Part shown: positions 18,798 to 27,481 of the stretch, one piece after another
How positions within the stretch are numbered: position 1 is the first letter of the stretch
Layout: each line of letters starts with the position of its first letter
Origin: an uncultured Tenacibaculum sp.
GTDB taxonomy: Bacteria > Bacteroidota > Bacteroidia > Flavobacteriales > Flavobacteriaceae
DNA length: 64,000 nt
Assembly (NCBI GenBank): GCA_947504185.1
Contig: CANNGJ010000012.1
Coordinates: forward strand, 30,471-94,470
Direction: 5' to 3'
The notes under the pieces: model-generated
The model's database searches: none
What the model was told of the DNA's origin: nothing
What the model saw: only the letters and a program-made list of their open reading frames with translations
Translations under genes and position numbers: made by a program

Positions 18798-18849
18798 TAC
18801 CTTGGCACACTACTTGAATATTTAAAATTAAACAATAAATAACAATACT

Positions 18850-19338
18850 ATGAAATTATTCGGAATCTTAATTTTAGCCTTGGGATTTTCTCAATGTGCT
18901 AGTATGAAAATGGATACACAACCTCCTTTTAAAATAGCATCTGCAAATTACTCACATATTACTGGAGGTCAACCAGGAAATAGTACTTTAAACTTAATGA
19001 TTGAATTTACTGCGCCAGAAACTATTGATTTTCAAAACGTATTTTTTCAAAATAGGATAACTCCTGCTGTAATTGAAGAAAAAGGTGGAAAGCAATATAT
19101 TGCTGCACGTTATAAAACCTCAACTGATCAAGAAAGAAAAGATTTAGTTTTAAGTTCTGATGCTAAAGCTGAGTTTGGAAATACGGCTAATGAAACAAAA
19201 GAAAAATTTCCTTTTAAGTTAGAAGAAAACGAAGCTGTAGTTACATATAAAATAGGTGAGAAAATTCACTACTATAAAATTGAAAATGTAAAAAAAGAAA
19301 AAAGAGTTTTTATGCCCTCAGCAAGACCTCAAAACTAA
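18850..19338 (+). CDS. Conserved-type lipoprotein, function unknown
   Basis: The 162-residue protein starts with a lipoprotein signal (MKLFGILILALGFSQC). The rest is a small beta-rich domain (residues 30-150) with no recognised motif; it ends in a basic tail. It has its own promoter and a strong terminator, so it is monocistronic. I do not recognise a family or function. Confidence 0.8.
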   Translation: MKLFGILILALGFSQCASMKMDTQPPFKIASANYSHITGGQPGNSTLNLMIEFTAPETIDFQNVFFQNRITPAVIEEKGGKQYIAARYKTSTDQERKDLVLSSDAKAEFGNTANETKEKFPFKLEENEAVVTYKIGEKIHYYKIENVKKEKRVFMPSARPQN

Positions 19339-19339
19339 C

Positions 19340-19368
19340 AAAAAGCACCTCTGATGAGGTGCTTTTTT
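19340..19368 (+). terminator. Intrinsic terminator after the 162-aa lipoprotein gene
   Basis: The stem AAAAGCACCTC/GAGGTGCTTTT with a 3-4 nt loop is followed by a T-tract. Confidence 0.88.
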
Positions 19369-19421
19369 ATTTTTGGCACGTATTTTGAATTTTACTAAGC
19401 ATAACCATAAAATTAATGCTT

Positions 19422-20345
19422 ATGAAACGTTTAAAATTACTATTCCTATTTGTTACAGCCAGTTTAACACTAACATCATGTGTTGTACAAAATGATTTAA
19501 TTGACGACAATGCTTTTGCATTAAACGAATATGTGTCTAGTTACGACTTATGGTATATAGATTATCATAGAACTACAGGTTCAGGCGATGTTCCTTTTTT
19601 ATCAAAAGCATTTACGGTATCTTTTTTAAATGGTACCATGTATGCAAACAATAATATTGTTGATATTGGTAGAACAGGAAACGGATTAGGAATTGCTGTT
19701 GGAAATTATGGTACTAACGGAACTATTTTAGAAACACGACACGATTTAGATGGTAGATATGATTTTGATGTGGTGCAATTAGCAAATGATGAAATTAGAA
19801 TTGATGATTTATCACAAAATGTGAGTTACTATTTGATAGGGTATCAAACAAATAACTTCGATTACGATAAACTTTTTTATGAAAACATTGAATACTTTTT
19901 ACAAGAGTTTGTAGCTTGGGAAAGAACAGACAGGTCAGGAGGAATTCCAAATGCTTTTGACGATGAACATTACTTACAATTTACACCTGAAAATGATGTG
20001 ACATTTCAATCATCTCACGATTCATTTGGCACGAATATTGATTATATTAATTGGGACTATATAGGTGGTTATGAAGTAGCCAATATTGCAGGATATGAAG
20101 ACCTAAAATATTTAACACTTAATTATGATGGAGGCGATACTGAAAGGTTTGAATTAAGCGTTATAAATGATGAAACGATTAAATTGTTCCATTTAAGTTC
20201 TGAAAGATCGTACACATTTTCTGGTAGAGGATTTGTACAATATTTAAAAACCGAAGGTAAAAGTACTACTAAGCCAGCTGTAAGGAATAGTGGCAGAAAA
20301 CGTACTAAAATACAACGTAAAACCGTTGTTAAAGAAAATATTTAA
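19422..20345 (+). CDS. Lipoprotein of about 307 residues, function unknown
   Basis: The protein starts with MKRLKLLFLFVTASLTLTSC, a lipoprotein signal; an in-frame ATG two codons upstream (19416) is an alternative start. The mature part has two similar-looking halves rich in Asn, Asp and Tyr, each about 120 residues (lipocalin-like segments with F/Y...FLNGTMYANN and YLTLNYDGGD strands), and ends with a very basic Ser/Thr/Lys/Arg tail of about 40 residues. No catalytic motif is visible. It is followed by a strong terminator and appears monocistronic. Confidence 0.8.
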   Translation: MKRLKLLFLFVTASLTLTSCVVQNDLIDDNAFALNEYVSSYDLWYIDYHRTTGSGDVPFLSKAFTVSFLNGTMYANNNIVDIGRTGNGLGIAVGNYGTNGTILETRHDLDGRYDFDVVQLANDEIRIDDLSQNVSYYLIGYQTNNFDYDKLFYENIEYFLQEFVAWERTDRSGGIPNAFDDEHYLQFTPENDVTFQSSHDSFGTNIDYINWDYIGGYEVANIAGYEDLKYLTLNYDGGDTERFELSVINDETIKLFHLSSERSYTFSGRGFVQYLKTEGKSTTKPAVRNSGRKRTKIQRKTVVKENI

Positions 20346-20396
20346 AATAAAGTTTGGTTAGTTGATTTTTGGTTGGTGTAGTAGCCAACTAAAAGG

Positions 20397-20423
20397 AACC
20401 GCCCCCTACAAGGGGCGGTTTTT
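20397..20423 (+). terminator. Intrinsic terminator with GC-rich stem
   Basis: The stem ACCGCCCC/GGGGCGGT with a CTACAA loop is followed by TTTTT. A smaller hairpin GTTGG-N8-CCAAC lies just upstream (20372-20389). Confidence 0.92.
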
Positions 20424-20506
20424 CTATTTATAAACTTTACGTTAAGTATTCTTTTTTCTTTTCGAAGAAAACATACTTTTAAGTATCTTTATAAAAAAGC
20501 TATCTT

Positions 20507-21646
20507 TTGATTAATAAACGTTTACTTATTAAAAACCTACTTTCTCATAACGATGAGAATAGTTTTTTTGATAAAAAACAAAAACTCTCCTTAAACTCTA
20601 AAGAAGGAAAAGCAAAATTTATAAAACACGTTTGCGCATTATCTAACTCTAACCCCAATAACAACTCATACATTGTTATTGGTATTGAAGACGAAGAAAA
20701 TAAAATTATAGGGGTTGATTTTTACGATGATAGTAAAATTCAGAATTTAATAAACGCTTATCTCAAAAACCCTCCAAAAATTGAATATGCGAATGTTCCT
20801 TTCCCGCGTTTACCGCGTCATAAAGTAATTGGCTTAGTAACTATTTATCCTAATAATTTAATTACTTCTTTAATTAAAAATAATTGGAAATATAAAAAAG
20901 GCACTGTGTTTTTTAGAAGAGGAAGTAACTCAATGCCTTCAGAAGGAGATTTTAAACTAAACGATGTAAATAGTGATATTGTAGAAGCTATTGAAAAGAA
21001 TGCCAGTAATAATATTAAACATACTTTAGACGGTGTTTTCGATTTTATAAACAGTCATAAACCAGAATACAATCCGCAGTACAAAGTTTTTTATGAGCAG
21101 TTTGTATTATGTTGGGCTGGTAAAAAGAAACTAATTGGAAATGAAGAGTTTTTTACCCGAGTGGATATTGAATTGATAAACGAACAAGTACGATTATTTT
21201 ATTCTTCATTAGATGATGTACAAATAAGTTATAACGAGCAATCGTTTATTGTTACCGAATATATTTTATTAGGGATTGATAAAAACGAAAAACATTATCC
21301 GTTAGAAAAAACCATTATTCATTTTAAAGACAATGGTAAGCATGATATTATAACTGAATTCTTATTTGAAGCCCCTTTGTATGATACTACCATCTTAAAA
21401 CATATTTATGATAATAACAATAGCATTATCTCTAAAATAGAGCATAATAAACCACTTTCTGTAACGGAACATGAAGATGTACATAAATTACCCACTTCTT
21501 ATTTAATCTGTTATTTAAATGGGTTTTTAGAGGCTTCTGAGCAATTAAGAAAAGCCAAAGGTTATATTAAAAACCTAGAAGATAAAACTACCTATATAAA
21601 ATATAAAGAAGCTATGCGGGTATTGCGTAAAGTGAAGTATAATTAA
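20507..21646 (+). CDS. AlbA_2/Schlafen-type putative DNA-binding or ATP-binding protein
   Basis: The 379-residue frame starts with TTG; a stop lies 15 bp upstream and no ATG, GTG or other TTG occurs in the next 100 codons, so TTG is the only usual start. Residues 15-150 fit the AlbA_2 (Schlafen) domain: NSFFDKK, then a sheet with SYIVIGIEDEENKIIGVD and a following VPFPRLP. In bacteria this domain occurs in transcription regulators and some defence proteins; the activity here is unknown. The C-terminal 200 residues are not recognised. The stop codon lies 2 bp from the outer inverted repeat of the adjacent LRR element. Confidence 0.75.
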   Translation: MINKRLLIKNLLSHNDENSFFDKKQKLSLNSKEGKAKFIKHVCALSNSNPNNNSYIVIGIEDEENKIIGVDFYDDSKIQNLINAYLKNPPKIEYANVPFPRLPRHKVIGLVTIYPNNLITSLIKNNWKYKKGTVFFRRGSNSMPSEGDFKLNDVNSDIVEAIEKNASNNIKHTLDGVFDFINSHKPEYNPQYKVFYEQFVLCWAGKKKLIGNEEFFTRVDIELINEQVRLFYSSLDDVQISYNEQSFIVTEYILLGIDKNEKHYPLEKTIIHFKDNGKHDIITEFLFEAPLYDTTILKHIYDNNNSIISKIEHNKPLSVTEHEDVHKLPTSYLICYLNGFLEASEQLRKAKGYIKNLEDKTTYIKYKEAMRVLRKVKYN

Positions 21647-21648
21647 CT

Positions 21649-22595
21649 TTTCACTAACGTGTTCGTGTATGATTTCATTGCGTCTAACAACTAAGATAGC
21701 AAAAGGAGGCGGAACTGAAGGGAATTTGGATAATTTTCCGATTGGTAGTTACATATTCTAGCAATTAATTATACACTGTATTAGCTCTCGCTATTTATAA
21801 GAGGTTTGATATTTTCACCAACATATTTTAAACTTTTCATTCCACGTAATTTTTGGAATTCCTTTTTTGGATAATTCGCAGAGCATTGTAGCATTTCTAG
21901 GTTCGATAATTTAGATATATAATCAAAAAAATTTGTTTTTACTCTTGATTTAGTAAATGTTAAATATTTCAATTCTGATAGTGAACTCAGGAATTCAAAG
22001 TTCTCAATTATTTGTGCTGTGTACATATCGCCATCTATTTGTAAACCTTGCAATTTTGTCAATTCGGAAATTGGGCTAAAATCAGTGATTTTTTTAAAAT
22101 GCTCTAATTTTAAAGTTTGAAGTTGATTTAAACTCGATATTGGTTTTATGTTTTCTACTTTGGTTAAACTTAACAATCCCAAATGCTTTAAGTTTTTCAG
22201 ATTAGATATTTCGGTCAAATCTAAAATTCTATTGGATTGAATATAAAGTGATTCCAATTCATCAAGTTGGCAAATAGCATTAAATATATCTTGATTACAA
22301 TGGTCAGCCCATAATATTTTTAATGCCTTAAGTTTTGTTGGAATTTCTAATTTATTTAAATTATTTCTTTTCTTAATTTGTCCATTAGTTTCATTTCCTT
22401 TTGTGAAATATAACGACAGCCATTCCTCTCCTTTATACTCCTCAAGAAATTTTCCTTTTGGCGGAAAATTTTCTTTTGGTCTATAATACCAATAGCCATT
22501 TTGTATTTGTTTGTCTGTGAGTTTCATCTAATGAGAGCTAACTCCTTTTAAGAATATAAATCCATTTTAATAATTTATATTCAGCGTTAGTGAAA
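21649..22595. mobile_element. Possible gene cassette: LRR gene framed by nested inverted repeats
   Basis: Outer 11-bp perfect inverted repeats TTTCACTAACG (21649-21659) and CGTTAGTGAAA (22585-22595) enclose 947 bp. Inner 9-bp perfect repeats TTAGCTCTC (21781-21789) and GAGAGCTAA (22533-22541) frame the single gene. The non-coding end near 21660-21780 is richer in G+C than its surroundings. No transposase or integrase is present. Passive cassette or MITE-like mobility is inference. Confidence 0.4.
21781..22527 (-). CDS. Leucine-rich-repeat protein
   Basis: The 248-residue protein has about seven LRR units of 20-24 residues between residues 60 and 235 (for example LKNLKHLGLLSLTKVENI and LNQLQTLKLEHFKKITDF), similar to internalin/SDS22-type repeats. 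There is no signal peptide, so it should be cytoplasmic; a partner-binding role is likely but unspecified. Unlike most genes here it has a clear Shine-Dalgarno-like AAGGAG, about 15 nt before the ATG. It is the only gene inside the inverted-repeat-bounded block 21649-22595, which suggests it was acquired as a unit. Confidence 0.8.
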   Translation of the reverse strand: MKLTDKQIQNGYWYYRPKENFPPKGKFLEEYKGEEWLSLYFTKGNETNGQIKKRNNLNKLEIPTKLKALKILWADHCNQDIFNAICQLDELESLYIQSNRILDLTEISNLKNLKHLGLLSLTKVENIKPISSLNQLQTLKLEHFKKITDFSPISELTKLQGLQIDGDMYTAQIIENFEFLSSLSELKYLTFTKSRVKTNFFDYISKLSNLEMLQCSANYPKKEFQKLRGMKSLKYVGENIKPLINSES

Positions 22596-22630
22596 GATAG
22601 TTGAAATTGCTTTTAAACACAAACTAAATT

Positions 22631-23824
22631 TTACAAAAACCTCAACTTAGAAAATTGCTTATTTAGTATTTGCGTGTCATCAACTTGCAACCATTTATCT
22701 AAAATTGTTGCGTACACTTCTCTAAAATCTATTTCGTACTGTAAATCGCCATTTTCATCTAAGTTTTGTAGATCTGGTAATCCGTTATACAATCCTTGTT
22801 TTTTAAGATGTTTACCTATTACAAATACATTGTTTGCAGTACCGTGATCAGTACCATTGGCAGCGTTTTGTTGTACACGACGTCCAAATTCTGAAAAAGT
22901 AAGAATTAATACATTATCAAAGGTATTGTTTTTCTCTAAATCTTTTACAAAAACCTCCATGCTATCGGCATATAATTGTAATAAACGAGCTTGACGGTTT
23001 GCTTGATTTGCATGTGTATCGAATCCGCTTAAAGCGGCATAATACACTTGCGTTTCTAAACCTGAATTGATAAACTCTGAAATGGTTTTTAATTGCTTCC
23101 CAAATACATTTTTAGGATATGTTCCTGATGATTTAGAAGTATTGCTTTTTTCATAAATATACTTTGCTGATGATTTTGCATTAATCATCGTATTGTATAA
23201 ATATCCTAAGTTATGTTCGCTTAAATGAGAATCATTATAGTGATCTAAAACATCTGTAAAAAAAGGTTGCTTTAATGATTGATATAATAACTTCGGATTG
23301 GTAACTGCTAATCCGTTTTGTTGATTTCCTTTTAATAGTAAAGACAAACTTTCATCAACCTCAATAGCATTATACGGTTTTGAATTTGTTGCGTCTAAAT
23401 AACGACCAACCCATCCACTTTGTAGATACTCATTACTATCGCTGGCTGTTTGCCAAATATCAGTAGATCGAAAATGTGAACGATTCGGATTCGGATATCC
23501 AACATTATTAATAATACTTACATATCCTTTATCATATAATTTTTGCAGCGGAGCTAAACTCTTATGTAAGCCAACCTCATCATTTAACTTTAATAAATTA
23601 TTTTGATTAATTGCAATTCCGTTTCGTTTCTGATAGTAAATATCATTTCTAAAAGGCACTACTGTATTTAACCCGTCATTTCCTCCTTTTAACTGAATAA
23701 TTACTACTTTTTTATTGCTAAAAAGTTGTGGTACATTTTGCTCAAAAGCTTTTACAAACTGCGGAACAAAAAACAATCCGCCACTGGCTAATGATGTTCT
23801 TTTTATAAAATTTCTTCTGTCCAT
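22631..23824 (-). CDS. DUF1501 domain protein with Tat signal
   Basis: The 397-residue protein starts with a twin-arginine signal (DRRNFIKRTSLASGG), so it is predicted to be exported folded through the Tat system; tatA lies at 52.3 kb. It matches DUF1501, an alkaline-phosphatase/sulfatase-fold family: VVIIQLKGGNDGLNTVVPF near the N-terminus, GFDTHANQANRQ and LILTFSEFGRRVQQNAANGTDHGTANNVFV near residues 265-335, with conserved Asp and His that probably bind metal. It follows DUF1800 on the same strand by 12 bp; the two families are nearly always paired. The reaction is unknown. Confidence 0.88.
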   Translation of the reverse strand: MDRRNFIKRTSLASGGLFFVPQFVKAFEQNVPQLFSNKKVVIIQLKGGNDGLNTVVPFRNDIYYQKRNGIAINQNNLLKLNDEVGLHKSLAPLQKLYDKGYVSIINNVGYPNPNRSHFRSTDIWQTASDSNEYLQSGWVGRYLDATNSKPYNAIEVDESLSLLLKGNQQNGLAVTNPKLLYQSLKQPFFTDVLDHYNDSHLSEHNLGYLYNTMINAKSSAKYIYEKSNTSKSSGTYPKNVFGKQLKTISEFINSGLETQVYYAALSGFDTHANQANRQARLLQLYADSMEVFVKDLEKNNTFDNVLILTFSEFGRRVQQNAANGTDHGTANNVFVIGKHLKKQGLYNGLPDLQNLDENGDLQYEIDFREVYATILDKWLQVDDTQILNKQFSKLRFL

Positions 23825-23836
23825 TTCTTTACTTTT

Positions 23837-25210
23837 TTAGCATAATTGATATTCTGGTAACGATAATAATTGCACACAGAAATCTATTTTAGAAACTTCG
23901 TTTGTGTCATTTAGTAGTTGTTTTGTTCCTATATTTAAAGGAGCTACAATAAGTTGCTCTATCAAATCGATATTTGATTTTGTTGGATAGTTTTCTTCAA
24001 AAGAATTCCAATCTGCTTCAGATTTTATAAAGGTTCTTTTTCGGAGTCTTTTTTCACTAAAATCCTTAATAGTATCTTCTAAATCACCTTTATCTGAATA
24101 CGTTATTTCCGCATTATTTAACAAAACTGAAGCTAATCGTAACCGGGTAACAATGGTATTACTATCAATCCATATTTTTCCTCCCTTCCAGCCTGCTACA
24201 TTTGGCGGACGTAATAGTATTTGTCCTAATAATTTTTGAAGTAATATACTTTGCTTGTTTTTTAATAATGTGTAGGGAACTGTTTTATGGATTCCTACTA
24301 ACAATTCTATCGGAGATTTTATTTTAGACCCTATGTTTTCTTCGGAATAAAACCAATCTGATGTTAATACAAGTCGCATTAATTCTTCGATATTATATTT
24401 CGGATAAAACACCAAAATCATTTTATTTATATGATTTGTATTAATCGTTTCATTTACAAAATAACGATAGATTTTTTCGCAAATAAATTGTGCACACGGC
24501 TTTTGTTCTAGGATAATATCAATAATATCATCTCCATCAAAATATCCCGTTTCACCTAAAAAAATCTTCTCATCTTCATCGTGTTGACGTTTTCTAAGCT
24601 TAAAATCTCCTTTAAAATTATGATTGTATCCTGTAAATGCTCTAGCACTTTCTTTAATATCTTGTTCTGTATAATTTCCTTGACCCAGCGTAAATAATTC
24701 CATTAATTCACGAGCAAAATTTTCATTTGGACTTTTCTTTTTATTCTGCTTATTATTTAAATATCGTAACATCGCTGGTTCTTTAGAAACTACTTTTATA
24801 AAATCTCTAAAATTTCCTAATGCATTCTTACGTAATGTATTATTATATTGTTGAGAAAACAGTACGTTTTTATCTTCACAAACAAAATGATTTGCCCAAA
24901 ACAGCGTCATTTTTTCTCGTAATATTTCTGATGGATTGTATAATCGTTGCAACCATGCTTGGTTTAATTCTGTAATCTTTTTTCTACTGATTTTCATCAG
25001 CTCTCTTCGCTTCTTTTTATTTTTTAAATCTTCTTTGGTAAGATTAGAAATAAAAGAGGTATCAATAGTAATTGGTGATACTTTTTCAGACTGTTTAAAA
25101 AGCGAATTTATAATTTGGTTTTCGGTTTTTCCTTTTAGTTTTTGAAGTTCTAAAGGAGTGATTCCAAAACCAATGCGATTGTATAAATGTTGTAGATGTT
25201 TTGCCTTCAT
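23837..25210 (-). CDS. DUF1800 domain protein
   Basis: The 457-residue protein has DUF1800 landmarks: HLYNRIGFGITP at the start, LREKMTLFWANHFV near residue 95, NENFARELMELFTLGQGNYTEQDIKESARAFTGY near residue 165 and SPIELLVGIHKTVPY plus RPPNVAGWKGG near residues 285-340. The family is helical and of unknown function, encoded with DUF1501. No signal peptide is seen here, while the partner carries a Tat signal; co-export by hitchhiking is possible but untested. It is the first gene of the two-gene operon. Confidence 0.88.
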   Translation of the reverse strand: MKAKHLQHLYNRIGFGITPLELQKLKGKTENQIINSLFKQSEKVSPITIDTSFISNLTKEDLKNKKKRRELMKISRKKITELNQAWLQRLYNPSEILREKMTLFWANHFVCEDKNVLFSQQYNNTLRKNALGNFRDFIKVVSKEPAMLRYLNNKQNKKKSPNENFARELMELFTLGQGNYTEQDIKESARAFTGYNHNFKGDFKLRKRQHDEDEKIFLGETGYFDGDDIIDIILEQKPCAQFICEKIYRYFVNETINTNHINKMILVFYPKYNIEELMRLVLTSDWFYSEENIGSKIKSPIELLVGIHKTVPYTLLKNKQSILLQKLLGQILLRPPNVAGWKGGKIWIDSNTIVTRLRLASVLLNNAEITYSDKGDLEDTIKDFSEKRLRKRTFIKSEADWNSFEENYPTKSNIDLIEQLIVAPLNIGTKQLLNDTNEVSKIDFCVQLLSLPEYQLC

Positions 25211-25250
25211 ATGTATTTGACATTAAAAAGATGAAAAGGTTTAAAAAACA

Positions 25251-25273
25251 AAACCTCGCTATATGCGAGGCTT
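25251..25273 (-). terminator. Intrinsic terminator of the OmpA/helix-hairpin-helix operon
   Basis: The stem CCTCGC/GCGAGG with a 5-nt loop runs, on the minus strand, into GTTTTGTTTTTT. Confidence 0.75.
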
Positions 25274-25297
25274 TATTATACTTAATTAGATAAAAGT

Positions 25298-25867
25298 CTA
25301 CTTTCCGCCATCTAATTCGTCTTGCCATTTTTTTAAGTCACTCCATTTACCTTCGTAAGCAAGTTTTGCTTGTTGCGGCCATGTAGCTGGTTTGTGAATT
25401 CGATATCGATCTCCTCCACTATTTAATACTTCTTGGCATTTTTCAACAGAAGCTTCTCCTAAATCTTTCCATGTTTTAATATTAAAATTATGAAATAACC
25501 CTTCTATTTTTGGTCCAATCCCTTCTACAATTTTTAAATCGTTTTCTTTAATTTTTTTTCCAAAAGCTGCTTTAGCTGCTCCAGCATCAAAAGGAATTAA
25601 TGTTGCGGGTGCTCCTGCAAAAGGTGAAGCCATTCCTAAATTTGCTGATTTCGCTGTTTTTAAATCAGATTCTAAATTTAGTTTATATGAATTACAAGCC
25701 TCTAAATCGGCTTCTAGTCGAGTTACTTTGTTTTTCCATATGTCTATATCCTCATTGTTGTTTCCTCCACCTAAAAGCTTTCCTAATAGATATCCTAATA
25801 ATGCGCAAATAGCTCCAACTAAAAATGGAATTAACCAACATGGTATATGCATTGCTAATAAATTCAT
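25298..25867 (-). CDS. Membrane-anchored protein with helix-hairpin-helix (H3TH-like) domain
   Basis: The 189-residue protein has one N-terminal transmembrane helix (about residues 8-32, PFLVGAICALLGYLLGKLLGG), a coiled-coil stretch (residues 40-72) and a C-terminal domain starting DLKIVEGIGPKIEGLFHNFNIKTWKDLGE (about 112-140), typical of the helix-hairpin-helix domain found in flap-endonuclease-like and ribosomal-L21-fusion proteins. DNA binding is possible but not shown. It follows the OmpA-family gene by 23 bp and shares its terminator, so the pair forms one operon. Confidence 0.8.
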   Translation of the reverse strand: MNLLAMHIPCWLIPFLVGAICALLGYLLGKLLGGGNNNEDIDIWKNKVTRLEADLEACNSYKLNLESDLKTAKSANLGMASPFAGAPATLIPFDAGAAKAAFGKKIKENDLKIVEGIGPKIEGLFHNFNIKTWKDLGEASVEKCQEVLNSGGDRYRIHKPATWPQQAKLAYEGKWSDLKKWQDELDGGK

Positions 25868-25890
25868 AATTTATATTTTTAAAGTTTGTT

Positions 25891-26838
25891 TTAGTTAATT
25901 GTTACTACAATTCTTCTGTTTTTTGTTCTTCCTTCTTCGGTTGTATTATCAGCAATAGGCTCGTTTTGTCCTTTTGAAGAAGTTTCGATGTTTTCTTGTA
26001 AAATTCCGTTACGTACTAAGTAGCTTTTTACAAAATCGGCTCTTTTTTGCCCTAGTTGCATATTTGCCTCAGCATTACCTGTGTTATCTGTATGACCTAC
26101 AACTTGAATCTTTAATCCTAACTTATCTATACAACGAGATATATTAGCAAATTTTTGTCGCTGTTCTGTTGTTAAATTGATATGAGCTGAACCTGTTTTA
26201 AAATAAAGCATTAACGGGTTTTCTTTAATTGCTTCACAGGCTATTTTTAATGCTTCGTCATTGGCAGTTGACTCTTCTGTTCTAGTAAAAACATCAAAAG
26301 CTAAGGGTCCAAATAAAACACCGTATTCATCAGCGTACATATCGTCTTTCAACTCTCCATATGTATTTATTAATCTTGATGATATTCCTTGAGACACCAT
26401 ATGGTTTTTTACCGAATTTGCTCTAGCTAAACCTAAATTAGGAAAAGCAGAGTTATTCGTTTCATCACTAGTATAAAAACCAGTAATGTTAAATCGTTTG
26501 TCTCCGTTAGCATCTAAATACTCTTTAATTTTTAAAATTCCATTATTTAAATTTCCTGAAATAGAATCACGAATACCAAAACTTGATTCGTTAAAATTAA
26601 AACTTTCATCAATTGAAAAATTGAAATCTCCATTGGCATCTTTAATACTGAATGGAAAGAATGTTGTTTCTTTTACATTAGGTTTTCCTAAATCATCTTT
26701 AATAACTTCTTGAGGCGTTTCTTTCGCTTTGCAACTTTGTTTTTCACAACAAATACTACAGCATAAATACCAATACAATAAGCTACCAACAACGATAGTT
26801 AGTACAATACCTAATAAATAAGTTGACTTTTTACTCAT
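25891..26838 (-). CDS. OmpA-family protein with a degenerate and a canonical OmpA domain
   Basis: The 315-residue protein has an N-terminal transmembrane helix (residues 6-27) followed by a Cys-rich segment (CCSICCEKQSC, 26-36). A canonical OmpA C-terminal peptidoglycan-binding domain occupies about 205-315 (LMLYFKTGSAHINLT, VVGHTDNTGNAEANMQLGQKRADFVKSYL, RTKNRRIVV). A weaker copy of the same fold appears at about 90-190 (FNITGFYTSDETNNSAFPNLGLARANSVKNHM). The anchor makes it an inner-membrane protein rather than a porin. It is transcribed with the helix-hairpin-helix gene. Confidence 0.88.
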   Translation of the reverse strand: MSKKSTYLLGIVLTIVVGSLLYWYLCCSICCEKQSCKAKETPQEVIKDDLGKPNVKETTFFPFSIKDANGDFNFSIDESFNFNESSFGIRDSISGNLNNGILKIKEYLDANGDKRFNITGFYTSDETNNSAFPNLGLARANSVKNHMVSQGISSRLINTYGELKDDMYADEYGVLFGPLAFDVFTRTEESTANDEALKIACEAIKENPLMLYFKTGSAHINLTTEQRQKFANISRCIDKLGLKIQVVGHTDNTGNAEANMQLGQKRADFVKSYLVRNGILQENIETSSKGQNEPIADNTTEEGRTKNRRIVVTIN

Positions 26839-27022
26839 TTTTTAGTTATTTAATTAGTTGATTGTGAATTTATTAAAAAAATAACAAATAGAATAATTAT
26901 TTTTTTAAGAGGCTTTTAAGAAGTTCTCTTAAACTTGTGTTAACTCTCACTTTTTATTGAAACGTTTTTATTTATCTAGCGTCTCTTAGACATAAACCTA
27001 ATCTTAAATAAAACTCAATATT

Positions 27023-27403
27023 ATGAAAAAATTAATTTTTACTGCATTCGCAATCGCTTTATCATTTGGAACTATTAACGCTTCTTCTTTAGAACATGGA
27101 GCGCCTGCAACTTCAATAGAATATCCTAATGTTAGTACTTTTTGTAAATTAATAACAGCTGGTAATTATGACGCTGTAAAAGCTATGATAGAAAATGGTA
27201 CAAACATTAACAGAAAATCTACAGGATTAACTCCGTTAATGTTTGCTGCTAGGTATAACAAAGTAGAAATTGTTAAACTTTTAATTAATAAAGGAGCTAA
27301 ACTAAAGGTAAAATCAGAAAGAGGATATACAGCATTACAATATGCAAAAATGTCTAAAGCTCATGAATCTTATAAAGTTATTAAAGCTGCTTTAGATAAA
27401 TAA
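27023..27403 (+). CDS. Secreted ankyrin-repeat protein
   Basis: The 126-residue protein starts with a signal peptide (MKKLIFTAFAIALSFGTINAS). Residues 38-125 hold about three ankyrin repeats (AGNYDAVKAMIENGTNINRK, GLTPLMFAARYNKVEIVKLL, GYTALQYAKMSKAHES). It probably acts in the periplasm as a small protein-binding module. It is monocistronic, with a strong terminator shared with the convergent aldehyde dehydrogenase gene. Confidence 0.9.
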   Translation: MKKLIFTAFAIALSFGTINASSLEHGAPATSIEYPNVSTFCKLITAGNYDAVKAMIENGTNINRKSTGLTPLMFAARYNKVEIVKLLINKGAKLKVKSERGYTALQYAKMSKAHESYKVIKAALDK

Positions 27404-27423
27404 AACCAATCTTTTTATAAAGC

Positions 27424-27456
27424 AAAAAGGTCACATCTTATCGATGTGACCTTTTT
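27424..27456. terminator. Bidirectional intrinsic terminator
   Basis: The stem AAAAAGGTCACATC/GATGTGACCTTTTT with a 5-nt loop lies between the convergent ankyrin and aldehyde dehydrogenase genes. Confidence 0.92.
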
Positions 27457-27481
27457 ATTATTTTAAGACTATAGCTTTATT

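Noticed and set aside
21649..22595. Class 1 integron-type attC sites around the LRR gene
   Set aside because: The ends do not fit the RYYYAAC/GTTRRRY core pair in the right arrangement and no integrase is in the window, so only a generic cassette hypothesis is kept.
25095..25328. 77-codon minus-strand frame between the DUF1800 and helix-hairpin-helix genes
   Set aside because: It reads through the operon terminator and overlaps both real genes in another frame.
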